A stretch of DNA of 64,000 nucleotides from Streptomyces sp. T39 (GTDB lineage: Bacteria > Actinomycetota > Actinomycetes > Streptomycetales > Streptomycetaceae): contig NZ_RDBP01000059.1 in assembly GCF_008042045.1 (NCBI RefSeq), forward strand, positions 27,061 through 91,060, read 5' to 3'. Shown piece after piece: positions 25,147 to 34,684 of this stretch. Under the pieces are notes generated by a model. It saw nothing but the letters and a program-made list of their open reading frames with translations. It made no database searches and was not told the DNA's origin. The first letter of the stretch is position 1. Every line of letters starts with the position of its first letter. The position numbers and the translations under genes are program-made.

Positions 25147-26031
25147 CTAGCGCTGGTCGAGCGGCAGCGCGAGGTCGGTGACCTGGCGGCCGGCGGGGAA
25201 CGTGCCGACGAAGACGGTCTCGCCGTCGAGGACATTCACGGTGTAGAAGCGGTACCTGCCCGAGGTGTTGAGCGCGGCGAAGCCCTTGTTCTCGCCGGTG
25301 GACGCCTTGTAGTAGATGTCGAAGCCGGCCGAGGGGCCGGCGTCGACGCCGAGGCTGCCGGTGGGGGCGAGGGTGCCGGCGTTGGCCGGGGACTGCAGGG
25401 AGACGCGGTCGTTGGTGGTGTCGATGTCGAAGAGCGTGGTGGCCGTGGCGGTGTTGAGGTCGTTGTTGGTGTAGGCGGCGCCGGTGACGCCGAGCGCGGT
25501 GGAGGGCGGCGTGGTCGGGTTGGTGAGGGTGCCGTCGGCGGTGGTGGTGCGGGGGGCGGCGGGGTCGTCGATGTTGTGGCGCAGGTTCTGCCCGGTGTCG
25601 CTGATGACGCGCAGCCGGTTCGCGGCCGGGTTGAAGTCGACGCCGAAGTGGCGGCCGGTGAGGGCGACGGTCAGCTGCGAGACCTTGATGGCCCGGGCGT
25701 CGCTGTCGAGCGTGTAGACGCCGCCCTTGTCGCCGACGCCGTAGAGCTTGCCGTTCTGGACACGGAAGTCGATGCCGACGAGCTTGGTGTCACCGCGCAG
25801 GCCGCGGATGGTGCCGAAGCTCCACGTGGCGGACGGGTTGTCGACACGGAAGCCCACCAGGCGCTGGTCGGTGGTCAGCCCGACGCCGACCAGGGCTCCG
25901 TTGGCGGCGCGGCCCTGGGGCGCGAAAGAGCTGGGAGCGGCGGGGTCTGCGGCCGCCAGGGCAGGTGCGATCAGCGGCGCGGCAAGGGCGGCGGAGGCGG
26001 CAAGGATGCCCGCGACGAGACGAGTACGCAC
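25147..26031 (-). CDS. secreted DUF4394 protein
   Basis: 294 aa from GTG 26031 (VRTRLVAGILAASAALAAP), chosen because GGAG lies 8 bases upstream and a signal peptide (residues 1-31, ending ALAAA) follows; the longer frame upstream has no family content. The mature protein is one DUF4394 domain: GALVGVGLTTDQRLVGFRVD, GIDFRVQNGKLYGVGDKGGV, FGVDFNPAANRLRVISDTGQ. This is a beta-propeller-like extracellular domain of unknown function. It ends VTDLALPLDQR. Confidence 0.88.
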   Translation of the reverse strand: MRTRLVAGILAASAALAAPLIAPALAAADPAAPSSFAPQGRAANGALVGVGLTTDQRLVGFRVDNPSATWSFGTIRGLRGDTKLVGIDFRVQNGKLYGVGDKGGVYTLDSDARAIKVSQLTVALTGRHFGVDFNPAANRLRVISDTGQNLRHNIDDPAAPRTTTADGTLTNPTTPPSTALGVTGAAYTNNDLNTATATTLFDIDTTNDRVSLQSPANAGTLAPTGSLGVDAGPSAGFDIYYKASTGENKGFAALNTSGRYRFYTVNVLDGETVFVGTFPAGRQVTDLALPLDQR

Positions 26032-26328
26032 GAAGGTGGCTCCGATCGAATCTGTGGCCCGCACCCGGGTCGGGGCGAATCCGCAGATCCTTCGACACGA
26101 CGATGGCCCTGGATTGCACCGAAGGGGGACTGTCCTTCGGTTGGTCCACAAAAGTGCTATCGACGCGCCCTCCAACGGGTCATTTGCGGAGCAACGGATC
26201 ACTTGCGGAGCGTCGAGCACGCGGGCTCCCCCGCGCCGGTTCCGGGCCCGAGCGCCGCTGGGCGCAGACTCCGGGACTGCCGCGTTCCGGAGTCCGCGGA
26301 CCGGTCCGCCGTTGGCACGGACGGCGGT

Positions 26329-27246
26329 TCAGCCGAGGATTTCGGCGATGCCCTCGTGGTGGGAGGTGATGGCGAAGGCGGGAAACCGTGCCGTGAACTT
26401 CGAGGTGTCGAAGATGTTGTCACCTCGGTAGCGCGGTAGCAGCTCCTGGACCTCTTCGAGCTGACCGATGAAGCGGCCTCCGATCCTGAACGCGGCCAGT
26501 GGCAGCACCGTGTACCGGATGCGGCGGCCGGTGACCTGTTCGGCCACGCGGATGATCTCGGCGTAGGTGGGGCGGTGCGGGTCGACGGGCAGGTGCCAGG
26601 TCTGACCGTAGGCGTCGGAGGTGTTGCCGATCAGGGCCATGGCCCGGCTGGCGTCGGGTGTCCAGATGAGGGACCGGGCGGTCTTTGCGCTGACGGGAAC
26701 GAGTGGCCGCTTGCCGGCCTTGATCCGGTCGAAGACGAGCGAGTTGGTCAGGCTCTTGGTCTTGCCGGGGCCGTAGAACTCCGGCGCCCGGCAGATGACG
26801 GCGTCGACTGTTCCTGCGGTGATCGCATTCATCAGCATCGTCGCGATCTCGGCACGCACGCGGCCCTTGCGGCCGTTCGGTTCGAAGCTGGTCGCCTCGG
26901 TCTGCGGGGCTGTTGTACCCGGGTACATGTAGGTGTTGTCGAAGAACACGAGCTTGGTGCCGTACGTCGCGCAGGCGTCGATGACGTTGCGCATCATGGC
27001 GGGGAACTGCCTCTCCCACAGCTGCGAATCCATGGGCAGTCCCACAGTGAGGTAGGCGATCTCGCTGCCCTCGACGGCCCGGTGTGCGGCCTCCGGGTCC
27101 GTCAGATCGGCCTGAAGGAGCTGATCGGTGTCGTGGATCTTCGTTGGATTACGGCTGACCAGCCGGAGGTCGTGGGTGAAGCTGCGGTGCAGCTCGCGGG
27201 TGAGTTCTTCGCCGATGGGCCCGTTGGCGCCCAGAACCGTCTGCAT
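26329..27246 (-). CDS. NAD-dependent epimerase/SDR family protein
   Basis: 305 aa from ATG 27246, with GAAAGAGAG about nine bases upstream; another ATG at 27255 is too close to that site. The dinucleotide motif is degenerate (GANGPIGEEL for GxxGxxG). AYLTVGLPMDSQLWERQFPA, FFDNTYMYPG and AEFYGPGKTKS follow the extended-SDR plan; the active-site Tyr is probably in YMYPG, without the classic YxxxK. It resembles atypical SDRs that bind NAD(P)H. It lies downstream of, and co-directional with, the quinone oxidoreductase (gap about 195 bases). Confidence 0.82.
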   Translation of the reverse strand: MQTVLGANGPIGEELTRELHRSFTHDLRLVSRNPTKIHDTDQLLQADLTDPEAAHRAVEGSEIAYLTVGLPMDSQLWERQFPAMMRNVIDACATYGTKLVFFDNTYMYPGTTAPQTEATSFEPNGRKGRVRAEIATMLMNAITAGTVDAVICRAPEFYGPGKTKSLTNSLVFDRIKAGKRPLVPVSAKTARSLIWTPDASRAMALIGNTSDAYGQTWHLPVDPHRPTYAEIIRVAEQVTGRRIRYTVLPLAAFRIGGRFIGQLEEVQELLPRYRGDNIFDTSKFTARFPAFAITSHHEGIAEILG

Positions 27247-27441
27247 GGAATTCATCTCTCTTTCGTGTCTGCTCGATCCCCGGCAGGCGCTTGAGGATCT
27301 TCAGGCCCGCAGTGACGGCGCGGGCCCGGCGTACGGGGTCGATCGCGTCGGGTGCTCCGGCGGGGATCACGCGCTCGATGGCGGTGGTCCGGGGCCGCCG
27401 GAGGCTGCGTGCGCCGTACGGAGCCTTCCCGGCACCCTCGA

Positions 27442-28410
27442 TCAGGCGTTTTCGTCATTGACGAGGAGGATCTTGCCGAGGTGGCCGCCGGCCTCCATCA
27501 GCCGGTGACCTTCGGCGGCGTCCGCCATCGGTACGGTCTGGTCGACAATCGGCTTGACCGTCCCGTTCTCGATCATCGGCCACACGTTCTTCTGCACCTC
27601 GGCCACGACCTCGGCCTTGTACTCCTTCGAACGTGTCCGCAGCGTCGTCCCGTGCACCGACGCCCGCTTGAACACGATCTCCGCCAGGTCGAGCCGGCCC
27701 TCCAGGCCCTTCTGCAGACCGATCACGACCAGTCGGCCGTCGGCGGCGAGAGAGCGGACGTTGCGCTCCAAGTAGTCACCGCCCACGACGTCGAGGATGA
27801 CGTCGTAGGGACCGTGCTCGGTGAAGTCCTCGGTCCGGTAGTCGATCGCCATGTCCGCGCCCAGCTCGCGGGCTTGGGCCGCCTTCTCCGCACCGCCCAC
27901 CGTCGTCACCACACGGGCGGCGAGAGCCTTTGCGATCTGGATCGCCATCGTCCCCACACCACCGCCACCGCCGTGCACCAGGAGGGTCTCCCCTGCTTTC
28001 AAGCCCGCGGTCATGACGATGTTCGACCAGACCGTCGCCGTCACCTCCGGCAGACCAGCCGCCGCCGTCAGCCCGACACCCTCCGGGACCGTGAGCAGCT
28101 GCCCCGCCGGAACGGCGACCTTCTGCGCGTATCCGCCACCCGTCAGCAGGGCGCAGACCTCGTCTCCCACCTGCCATCCGGTCACGCCCTCACCGATCGC
28201 GCCGATCCGGCCGGAGACCTCCAGGCCCGGGTACGGCGACCAGCCGGGCTGCAGCGGGTACAGCCCCCACCGCTGCATCACGTCCGCCCGGTTCAGGGCG
28301 CTGGCCACCACATCGACGACCACCTCGCCCGCGGCAGGTGTCGGGTCCTCGACGTCCACCCACTGCAGAACCTCAGGACCACCATGCTCCGTGATCGACA
28401 CAGCCTTCAC
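27442..28410 (-). CDS. NADPH:quinone oxidoreductase (MDR, PIG3-like)
   Basis: 322 aa. The MDR fold lacks zinc ligands: NRADVMQRWGLYP near residue 40, PGLEVSGRI, and a cofactor site LVHGGGGGVGTMAIQIAKAL near 145. These, with SKEYKAEV and VPMADAAEGHRLME, fit the PIG3/QorA-like quinone oxidoreductases that reduce quinones or enones with NADPH. The inverted motif ATGT-N11-ACAT lies about 70-90 bases upstream (28479-28500) and is shared with the old yellow enzyme and decarboxylase genes, which suggests common control. Confidence 0.92.
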   Translation of the reverse strand: MKAVSITEHGGPEVLQWVDVEDPTPAAGEVVVDVVASALNRADVMQRWGLYPLQPGWSPYPGLEVSGRIGAIGEGVTGWQVGDEVCALLTGGGYAQKVAVPAGQLLTVPEGVGLTAAAGLPEVTATVWSNIVMTAGLKAGETLLVHGGGGGVGTMAIQIAKALAARVVTTVGGAEKAAQARELGADMAIDYRTEDFTEHGPYDVILDVVGGDYLERNVRSLAADGRLVVIGLQKGLEGRLDLAEIVFKRASVHGTTLRTRSKEYKAEVVAEVQKNVWPMIENGTVKPIVDQTVPMADAAEGHRLMEAGGHLGKILLVNDENA

Positions 28411-28478
28411 GACGACTCCGTTCCCAAAAGCGAAATGAGGAACTCTCGCGATCCGGGAGGCCGGATCACCGCGAGCTC

Positions 28479-28500
28479 AATGTGTACACCACTCACATTA
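28479..28500. promoter_or_regulatory. ATGT-N11-ACAT operator, site A
   Basis: Perfect 6-base arms AATGTG and CACATT, with TACACCACT between. Upstream of the quinone oxidoreductase. In the antisense reading 18 of 22 bases match the site at 44812-44833. Confidence 0.7.
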
Positions 28501-28883
28501 CCCGACGGAAGTAAGCACCGCAAACATCCGGAAGGCTCCGACTCCCTGAACCGATCATCGGCCGCCCCCCGGGTATCGCGCCTCCCGTAGCGACCTTCAC
28601 CGAGGAAGCAGAAGGCGGCACGCGGCCGGCACGCGGGCCACGTCCTCGTCGCGCCGCGGCCGCGGTCGGGAAGGCTCCGCCCGAGGGCCTCGGGAATCGG
28701 CACTCGGCGTTCTGGCGCCGCGAGCAGAGCGGGAAGGGCCGCGCCGGCCCGTGGCAGGCGTGTCGGGGAACCGACGGGCCGGCTGCTTTCCGATCCGCGG
28801 GCGGCAGCAGACATGGCGCGGCGCTCCCGGCCGTCCGCGGCCGCAAGGGGCCGGCAGGCCGCCCGTTGTTCCTGATGTGCAAT
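28501..28883. other. intergenic stretch without a gene
   Basis: About 380 bases, with proline/arginine-rich frames only. No protein family content seen on either strand. Confidence 0.4.
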
Positions 28884-28925
28884 GACACCCTGCACCTCCT
28901 CGTCCCAGGGGAGGTGCAGGGTGTC
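28884..28925. terminator. strong hairpin after the MMPL gene
   Basis: GACACCCTGCACCTCC (28884-28899) pairs perfectly over 16 bases with GGAGGTGCAGGGTGTC (28910-28925) around a 10-base loop. It lies 60 bases past the stop of the MMPL gene and probably ends that transcript. Confidence 0.7.
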
Positions 28926-28985
28926 GTGTCCGGGGCCGTCCACGCCACCCGAACGTCGACGGGCCCGGAGTTCGGCGTGGGTCCG

Positions 28986-31214
28986 TCAGACCCGGGTGGC
29001 CGTCTTCCGGCGCGGGGCCTCCTCCTCGGTTCGCGGGTGCGCGGCCTGCTGGGGCGGAGCGGGGGCGGGCAGACGCGCGCCCTCGATGTCGACGTCCGGG
29101 AGGATTCGGTCGAGCCGGCGGGGCATGCTCCATGCGCGTCGTCCGAGCAGGGCCATGGCGGCAGGCACGAGCGTCATGCGGACGACGAAGGCGTCGACGA
29201 ACACGCCGAAGGCGAGTGAGAATCCGATGGCCTTGACGATCGGATCCTCGTTGAAGACGAAGCCGCCGAAGACCGCGACCATGATCAGTGCGGCGGCCAG
29301 GACGACTCTCGCACTGCTGGAGACACCCTGGGCGATGGCCTCGGCCGCGTCCTGGCTGTGCTCGTAGTGCTCGCGCATCCGGCTGACGAGGAACACCTCG
29401 TAGTCCATGGCCAGGCCGAAGAGCACGCCGGTGAGCAGGATCGGGAGGAAGCTGGTGACCGGTCCGACTGCTGACACGTCGAGCAGGCCGTTCAGGTGGC
29501 CCTCCTGGAAGACCCAGACGGAGGCGCCCAGGCTCGCACCGACCGAGAGGAGGAATCCGAGTGCCGCCTTGAGGGGCACGAGGACCGACCGGAAGGCGAT
29601 GGCCAGCAGGACCAGAGCGAGCAGGACGATGACGCCGATGAACAGGGGCAGTGCGTCACCGAGCTTGTCGGCGACATCGATCGCCATGGCCGTCTGGCCG
29701 GTGACGTAGAGGTCTCCGCCCGCGTCGGCGACCTGGGGCGCCTGATCGCGCATGCGATGGACCAGGTCGGTGGTGGCTTCCGCGTCAGGACTCGACTTCG
29801 GCATCACGGCCATGACCACGACGTCGCCGGAGGGGCTGGGCACGGGAGGCGATACGGCGGCCACGTTCCCGTCGGCGACCAGGGTGCCGCGCAGTTGGGC
29901 CACGGCGACCTGCCGCTGGTCCTGCGGGATCCTCTCGGTGTCGACGACGGTGACGAGGGTGGCGTTGAAGCCGGGACCGAAGCCCTCGCTGAGCAGGTCG
30001 TAGCTCTTGTGCTGGGTGCTGGCCTCGGGCTGGGCGGCGTAGCTGGGCAGGCCCAGGCGCAGGTCCTTGGCGGGCAGGGCGAGAGCCAGCAGGCCCAGGA
30101 TGCCGGCGACCAGGACGACGGCCGGCGTGCGGGTGACGCCGCGAGCCCAGGCCAGGCCCCAGGAGCCGGGAGCGCGGTTCCTGCGCTCGCTCTTCTGCTT
30201 GGCGGTGCGCGGGCGCATCCGTTCGCCGAACACTCCGAGGACGGCCGGGAGGAGGCTGATGGCGACCAGAACGGCGATCAGGACGGTTCCGGCTCCGGCC
30301 AGGCCCATGATGGTGAGGAACGGGATGCCGGTGACGGCCAGCGCGGCGAGTGCGATGACGACCGTGGCGCCGGCGAAGACGACGGCGCTGCCGGCGGTGG
30401 CGGTGGCGCGTGCGATCGACTCCTCCCAGTCGGCGTCGGGGTCGGCGAGCTGTTCACGGTGCCGGGAGATGACGAACAGGGCGTAGTCGATGCCGACGGC
30501 GAGGCCGATCATCAGGGCCAGTACGGTCGCGGTACCGGTCATCTCCACGAAGCCGGAGACGAACATCGTGCCGAGCAGGCCGATGGCGACGCCGACGAGG
30601 GCGGTCAGCAGCGGCAGTCCGGCCGCGACGACGGAGCCCAGTGCGACGGCGAGGATCACGAAGGCGATGACGACGCCGACGAGTTCGGCCACGCCTCCGG
30701 CTTCGGTCTGCGGGAGCATGGCGGAGCCGCCCAGTTCGACCTGCATGCCGATTTCACGGAGGGGCTCGACCGCGGCGGCGAGTTCTTCCTTGGCTTCCTC
30801 CGTCACCTCGGGGGCTTCGTCCGTGAACCGGACGTCGGAGTAGGCGATGGTCCGGTCGGCCGAGACCGCGCCGACCTCGGCCGGCTGGGACACGTCGATG
30901 ACGCCGTCCACGGTCGCGGCCTCGCGCAGAACGCTGCCGAGCGCCTTCTGCTGCGCCGGCTCCGTGACGGTCCTGCCCTCGGGAGCGGCGACCACGATGC
31001 GCACGACACCGCCGGCGGCGGGCGGGAACTTCTCCTTGAGAAGGTCCTGGGCCTCCTGCGCCTCGACGCCGGGGATCGTGAACTGCGTGGACGTCTTTCC
31101 GTGCAGGGTCGCTCCCAGTCCGCCGACGACGGCGAGCAGGAGTATCCAGGTCGCGATCACCCAGCGGCGTCGGCGAACCATCCAGCGCGCCCAGGCGTAC
31201 AGGCGTGAGGCCAT
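28986..31214 (-). CDS. MMPL-family (RND) transporter
   Basis: 742 aa in two similar halves. Each has one helix, a large extracytoplasmic loop and a block of five to six helices. First half: LLLAVVGGLGATLHGKTST, then VVIAFVILAVALGSVVAAGL and LMIGLAVGIDYALFVISRHR. Second half: LPLFIGVIVLLALVLLAIAF and FGLAMDYEVFLVSRMREHYE. The GIDYALF and AMDYEVF segments carry the Asp-Tyr pairs used for proton transfer. These proteins export lipids or lipophilic compounds. The divergent TetR at 31372 and the palindrome between them suggest drug- or ligand-inducible control. Confidence 0.95.
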   Translation of the reverse strand: MASRLYAWARWMVRRRRWVIATWILLLAVVGGLGATLHGKTSTQFTIPGVEAQEAQDLLKEKFPPAAGGVVRIVVAAPEGRTVTEPAQQKALGSVLREAATVDGVIDVSQPAEVGAVSADRTIAYSDVRFTDEAPEVTEEAKEELAAAVEPLREIGMQVELGGSAMLPQTEAGGVAELVGVVIAFVILAVALGSVVAAGLPLLTALVGVAIGLLGTMFVSGFVEMTGTATVLALMIGLAVGIDYALFVISRHREQLADPDADWEESIARATATAGSAVVFAGATVVIALAALAVTGIPFLTIMGLAGAGTVLIAVLVAISLLPAVLGVFGERMRPRTAKQKSERRNRAPGSWGLAWARGVTRTPAVVLVAGILGLLALALPAKDLRLGLPSYAAQPEASTQHKSYDLLSEGFGPGFNATLVTVVDTERIPQDQRQVAVAQLRGTLVADGNVAAVSPPVPSPSGDVVVMAVMPKSSPDAEATTDLVHRMRDQAPQVADAGGDLYVTGQTAMAIDVADKLGDALPLFIGVIVLLALVLLAIAFRSVLVPLKAALGFLLSVGASLGASVWVFQEGHLNGLLDVSAVGPVTSFLPILLTGVLFGLAMDYEVFLVSRMREHYEHSQDAAEAIAQGVSSSARVVLAAALIMVAVFGGFVFNEDPIVKAIGFSLAFGVFVDAFVVRMTLVPAAMALLGRRAWSMPRRLDRILPDVDIEGARLPAPAPPQQAAHPRTEEEAPRRKTATRV

Positions 31215-31326
31215 CGAACCATTCCTAACCGGTCAATACCCTGACCAAGAGGAAGCCAGGGTGCGAAAGCATGGTGGACGGGGCGGAACGGCATACCTCC
31301 ACCCCGCATTGCACAGTAACGCATTT

Positions 31327-31342
31327 TTACAGTCGACTGTAA
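31327..31342. promoter_or_regulatory. palindromic TetR operator
   Basis: TTACAGTCGACTGTAA is a perfect 16-base palindrome in the 157-base gap between the divergent MMPL transporter and TetR genes, upstream of a -10-like TAAACT at 31358. Confidence 0.75.
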
Positions 31343-31371
31343 TTTAGCCGCCGGTGGTAAACTCTTGCCTC

Positions 31372-31941
31372 ATGACCGGTGACAGCCTCAGGGAACGCAG
31401 CAAGGCGCGGCGCAGGGAAGCGATCCTGACCGCCGCCTACGAGCTGTTCGCCGAACGGGGCTTCGACGCCACGAGCATCGCCGACATCGCGGAGGCGGCC
31501 GAGGTCTCACCGCGCACGGTCACGCTGTACTTCCCGACCAAGCTCGAGCTCGCGATGGAGCACTTCAACGCGTTCGTCGACCAGCTCGCCTCAGCGCTGC
31601 ACGCCAGGCCCGCGGGCCAGGGCATCCTCGACACCGTGGAACAGTGGATGCGCGAACAGGCCGACTCCCAGGACGAGTTCGACGAGCTCTACGATCAGAT
31701 GCTCCAGGCGAACCCCCAGCTCAAGGGACTCTGCCGGGGACGGCTGACCGACGTCGTCCAGGACGGCGCCCGGCTTCTCGCCGAAGAGCAGGGCTGGCGA
31801 CCCGACGACTTCGCTCCGCGCATCCTGGCGGCCACGGTGGCAAGCGTGATCAGCGAGCTGACCCACCAGTCCGATCCGGGGGACCTGGAGACCGCCATGA
31901 CCTTCATCCGCGCCGCGGCCGCCACCCTGCAGCCCGGCTGA
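31372..31941 (+). CDS. TetR regulator of the MMPL transporter
   Basis: 189 aa from ATG 31372. HTH at residues about 10-56 (ERGFDATSIADIAEAAEVSP then RTVTLYFPTKLEL). No ribosome site precedes it, and TAAACT ends eight bases before the ATG, so translation is probably leaderless (a GTG at 31354 is less likely). It is divergent from the MMPL gene with a perfect palindrome between, the classic layout for a repressor of an efflux pump. Confidence 0.92.
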   Translation: MTGDSLRERSKARRREAILTAAYELFAERGFDATSIADIAEAAEVSPRTVTLYFPTKLELAMEHFNAFVDQLASALHARPAGQGILDTVEQWMREQADSQDEFDELYDQMLQANPQLKGLCRGRLTDVVQDGARLLAEEQGWRPDDFAPRILAATVASVISELTHQSDPGDLETAMTFIRAAAATLQPG

Positions 31942-32185
31942 TCCGGCCCCCAGCCCTCAGGAACGCCGCGGCCGGCCGGCCCACGCCACAGGGAGGGCCG
32001 CGTTCGGCCTCCCGCAGTCAGCGGATGCCGCGCTCCAGGCAGACAGTGCCGACGAGTTCGGCGATCACGTCGTGGTCACCGTGCCTGGCGGGGCCCTCGG
32101 CGCGGCAGCGGTCGGCCTCGACGTCGGCGCCCAACTCGGGCGCCCGCTCAGTCCTCCGCGGGCCGCCGGCCGTACCGACGATGCG
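31942..32185. other. gap between TetR genes, possible 3' relic
   Basis: A minus frame without start, ending at 32019, reads GADVEADRCRAEG and HDVIAELVGTVCLERGIR. It looks like the tail of a lost gene but is unidentified. Confidence 0.3.
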
Positions 32186-32812
32186 TCAGGGCTGCGCTTC
32201 GATCTGCACGCCCACCGTCATGCGTGTCATGGCGCAGTACCGCTCCGCCAGTTGCCGCGGACTGTGTTCTCCCCTGGCGCGGTACCACTGGGAGACACCT
32301 GTGCACATGGTCACGATGGCCCTGCTGACGTCTCGCGGGTACGGGGTGGTGAAGACCTTCTGCGCGACACCGTCCCCGACCACCTGGTCCATCAGCCGCT
32401 GCTGCCGGTCTCGCGCCCCGATGTACGTGGTGCGTGCCTCTCCGGTGAGGCTGCGGATCTCGCTGTAGGCGATGAAGGCGAGGTCCCTGCGGTGTGCGTG
32501 GAACAGTACGAGGCACTCCACGAGCAGGTCCAGGCGTCGCTGCACGTCGTCGCCGGCTTCCTCGAGGGCTGCGGTGCTGCGCTCCCACAGGTCGTCCATG
32601 GCGTGGGAGACGATCGCGACGAGCAGAGCCTGCTTCGACGGGTAGTGGTAGTAGAGCCCCGGCACCGAGAGTTCCGCGCGCGTGGCGACTTGGCGGATCG
32701 AGGTGCCGTGGTAGCCGTGCTCCACGAAGCAGGCAAGTGCGGTGCGGAGGATCGGCGGCAGGGGGTTGCTCGAGTACGACCTCCAGCCCGCCCTGGCTTG
32801 AGTGTTCGCCAC
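32186..32812 (-). CDS. TetR regulator facing acyl-CoA ligase operon
   Basis: 208 aa from GTG 32812 (GAGAGGAG upstream). HTH: VEHGYHGTSIRQVATRAELS then VPGLYYHYPSKQALL. The C-terminal half (RRDLAFIAYSEIRSLTG, RDVSRAIVTMCTGVSQWYR) resembles the KstR2/FadR-like group that binds acyl-CoA. The palindromes at 32920-32959, between it and the ligase at 32999, are the likely operators. Probably a repressor lifted by the CoA ester made by the ligase. Confidence 0.9.
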   Translation of the reverse strand: MANTQARAGWRSYSSNPLPPILRTALACFVEHGYHGTSIRQVATRAELSVPGLYYHYPSKQALLVAIVSHAMDDLWERSTAALEEAGDDVQRRLDLLVECLVLFHAHRRDLAFIAYSEIRSLTGEARTTYIGARDRQQRLMDQVVGDGVAQKVFTTPYPRDVSRAIVTMCTGVSQWYRARGEHSPRQLAERYCAMTRMTVGVQIEAQP

Positions 32813-32919
32813 AGTGCTCCTCTCCCCCGGATCTTCGCCGTGTCGGCACAGTATGCAGCGTCGGCACGCTCCGCCCTGCGGCAGACCTCTTGACATGCCT
32901 CGGCGCCACCCCTTCACTT

Positions 32920-32959
32920 TACCGAGCGATCGCTCGGTAGCCGAGCGACCGCTCGGTAT
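32920..32959. promoter_or_regulatory. two tandem palindromic operators
   Basis: TACCGAGCGATCGCTCGGTA (32920-32939) is a perfect 20-base palindrome. It is followed directly by GCCGAGCGACCGCTCGGTAT, a near copy. ACCGAnCGnTCGGT cores of this kind are typical targets of TetR regulators of fatty-acid genes. The sites lie between the TetR (32812) and the acyl-CoA ligase (32999). Confidence 0.8.
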
Positions 32960-32998
32960 CCATGCGTCCGAGGTCAGTGTGGACGGGAAGGACAGCAC

Positions 32999-34681
32999 AT
33001 GACGGTGGATGAGGAACCCTCGCGGGACGCACTGCCCCTCGCCGAGGTCGACGCGCACACGCATGAGGTCCCGGACTCGCTCGTGGCCGCCTGGAAGGCA
33101 CGCGTGGCGAAGAGTCCGGACGGCACAGCGCTCCGTTTCTTCGACGGCGCTCTGTCCGCGCGGGAGGTCGACGCGGCGTCGGACGCCCTGGCCGCGGCGT
33201 TCGAGGCCCGCGGAACCAGCCGGGGTGACCGCGTCGGCGTGTACCTGCAGAACATTCCGCAGTACGCGCTGGTGCTGCTGGCCCTGTGGAAACTGGGGGC
33301 CACGGCACTGGGACTCAACCCGATGTACCGGCGCCAGGAGCTCCGCCGGATCATCGACGACTCCGGGGCGGTCGGGGTCGTGTGCGCGGACGCCGACGTC
33401 GACGAGACGCTCGACACACTGGCGGGGAGCGCGGTCCGCTGGCTGATCAGCACGTCGGCGCTGGACTACCAGTCCCGCAACGATGCGCGGGTCTACACCA
33501 CGACGCAGCGACCCGCCCCCGCGCCGGACGGCGATCTGGTGGCCCTGATCGGCGCGTTCGACGGGCGCCGGCCCTCGCCCGTGGACCTGACCCGCGACGA
33601 CGTCGCGTTCCTGACGTACACCTCCGGGACGACGGGGCCGCCGAAGGGTGCCATGAACACCCACGGCAACGTCCTGAGCGTGGTGGCGACCTGCGCGTCG
33701 TGGATGGGGGTGGGCGAAGGGGACGTCGTGTTCGCCGTGGCCCCCCTGTTCCACATCACGGGCGCGGTGGTCAACGCGACGATCTCCCTGCTCACCGACA
33801 CGACGCTCGTCCTCACGGGCCGGTTCCACCCCGAGGTCGTCCTGGATGCCTTCGCCGAGCACGGGGTGACCTTCACGATCGGCTCCATCACCGCGTTCAA
33901 CGCGATCCACGAGCTGCCTCAGGCCGAGGCGAGGCATTTCGCGTCGGTGAAGGCCCTGTACTCAGGGGGCGCGCCGATACCGCCGGCGACCGTCGAACGG
34001 TTCCAGCAGCGCTTCGGCGTCTACATCCACAACGGCTACGGGATGACCGAGACGACGTCCGCCGTCATCGCCGTGCCTCCGGGAGACAGGGCACCCGTTC
34101 ATCCGCCGAGCGGGACGCTGTCCATCGGCAGGCCCCTGCCGCACGTCACCGCACGCGTCGTGGACCTGCACGGCGACCCGGTGCCCAACGGGGAGCAGGG
34201 AGAACTGGAGCTGAGCGGGCCGCAGGTGGTGCCCGGCTACTGGGGCAAGCCCGACGCCACACGCCGGACGATGCCGGAGGGCCGGCTCCGTACCGGTGAC
34301 GTCGCCGTCATCGACGACCAGGGGTGGGTGTACCTGGTGGACCGGCTCAAGGACCAGATCAACGTGTCCGGTTACAAGGTCTGGCCCCGCGAGGTCGAGG
34401 ACGCGCTGTACGAGCACCCGGCGGTGCTGGAGGCCGCGGTCATCGGGCAGCCGGACGAGTACCGCGGCGAGACCGTCGTCGCCTACGTCTCGCTCAAGGC
34501 AGGGCTGAGCGCGACGGCGGAGGAACTGATCGCGTTCTCTCGCGACCGGCTGGCGGCCTACAAGTGCCCCCGGACGATCCATGTCATCGCCGACCTGCCC
34601 AAGACGCAGAGCGGCAAGATCCGGCGCGCCGAACTCCGCGGCCTCGACGGCCCCGGGCCGGCCTCCACCTCGAAGGACTGA
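32999..34681 (+). CDS. acyl-CoA ligase (AMP-binding)
   Basis: 560 aa. Activates a carboxylic acid with ATP and joins it to CoA. The P-loop YTSGTTGPPKG lies near residue 205, GYGMTETTS near 345, LRTGDVAVIDDQGWVYLVDR near 430, and the C-terminal catalytic lysine in KTQSGKIRRAELR near 545. Overall fit is to medium/long-chain acyl-CoA synthetases; the substrate is uncertain. First gene of an operon with a decayed SDR, acyl-CoA dehydrogenase, phosphotransferase and transporter, facing its TetR regulator across tandem palindromes. Confidence 0.93.
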   Translation: MTVDEEPSRDALPLAEVDAHTHEVPDSLVAAWKARVAKSPDGTALRFFDGALSAREVDAASDALAAAFEARGTSRGDRVGVYLQNIPQYALVLLALWKLGATALGLNPMYRRQELRRIIDDSGAVGVVCADADVDETLDTLAGSAVRWLISTSALDYQSRNDARVYTTTQRPAPAPDGDLVALIGAFDGRRPSPVDLTRDDVAFLTYTSGTTGPPKGAMNTHGNVLSVVATCASWMGVGEGDVVFAVAPLFHITGAVVNATISLLTDTTLVLTGRFHPEVVLDAFAEHGVTFTIGSITAFNAIHELPQAEARHFASVKALYSGGAPIPPATVERFQQRFGVYIHNGYGMTETTSAVIAVPPGDRAPVHPPSGTLSIGRPLPHVTARVVDLHGDPVPNGEQGELELSGPQVVPGYWGKPDATRRTMPEGRLRTGDVAVIDDQGWVYLVDRLKDQINVSGYKVWPREVEDALYEHPAVLEAAVIGQPDEYRGETVVAYVSLKAGLSATAEELIAFSRDRLAAYKCPRTIHVIADLPKTQSGKIRRAELRGLDGPGPASTSKD

Positions 34682-34684
34682 TCC

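Noticed and set aside
25033..26439. 468-codon plus frame opposite DUF4394
   Set aside because: Gly/Val/Arg-rich shadow of a gene with an obvious signal peptide and family domain on the other strand.
29496..31208. 570-codon plus frame opposite the MMPL transporter
   Set aside because: Very rich in Asp/Gly/His, a typical antisense shadow of a membrane protein; no motifs.
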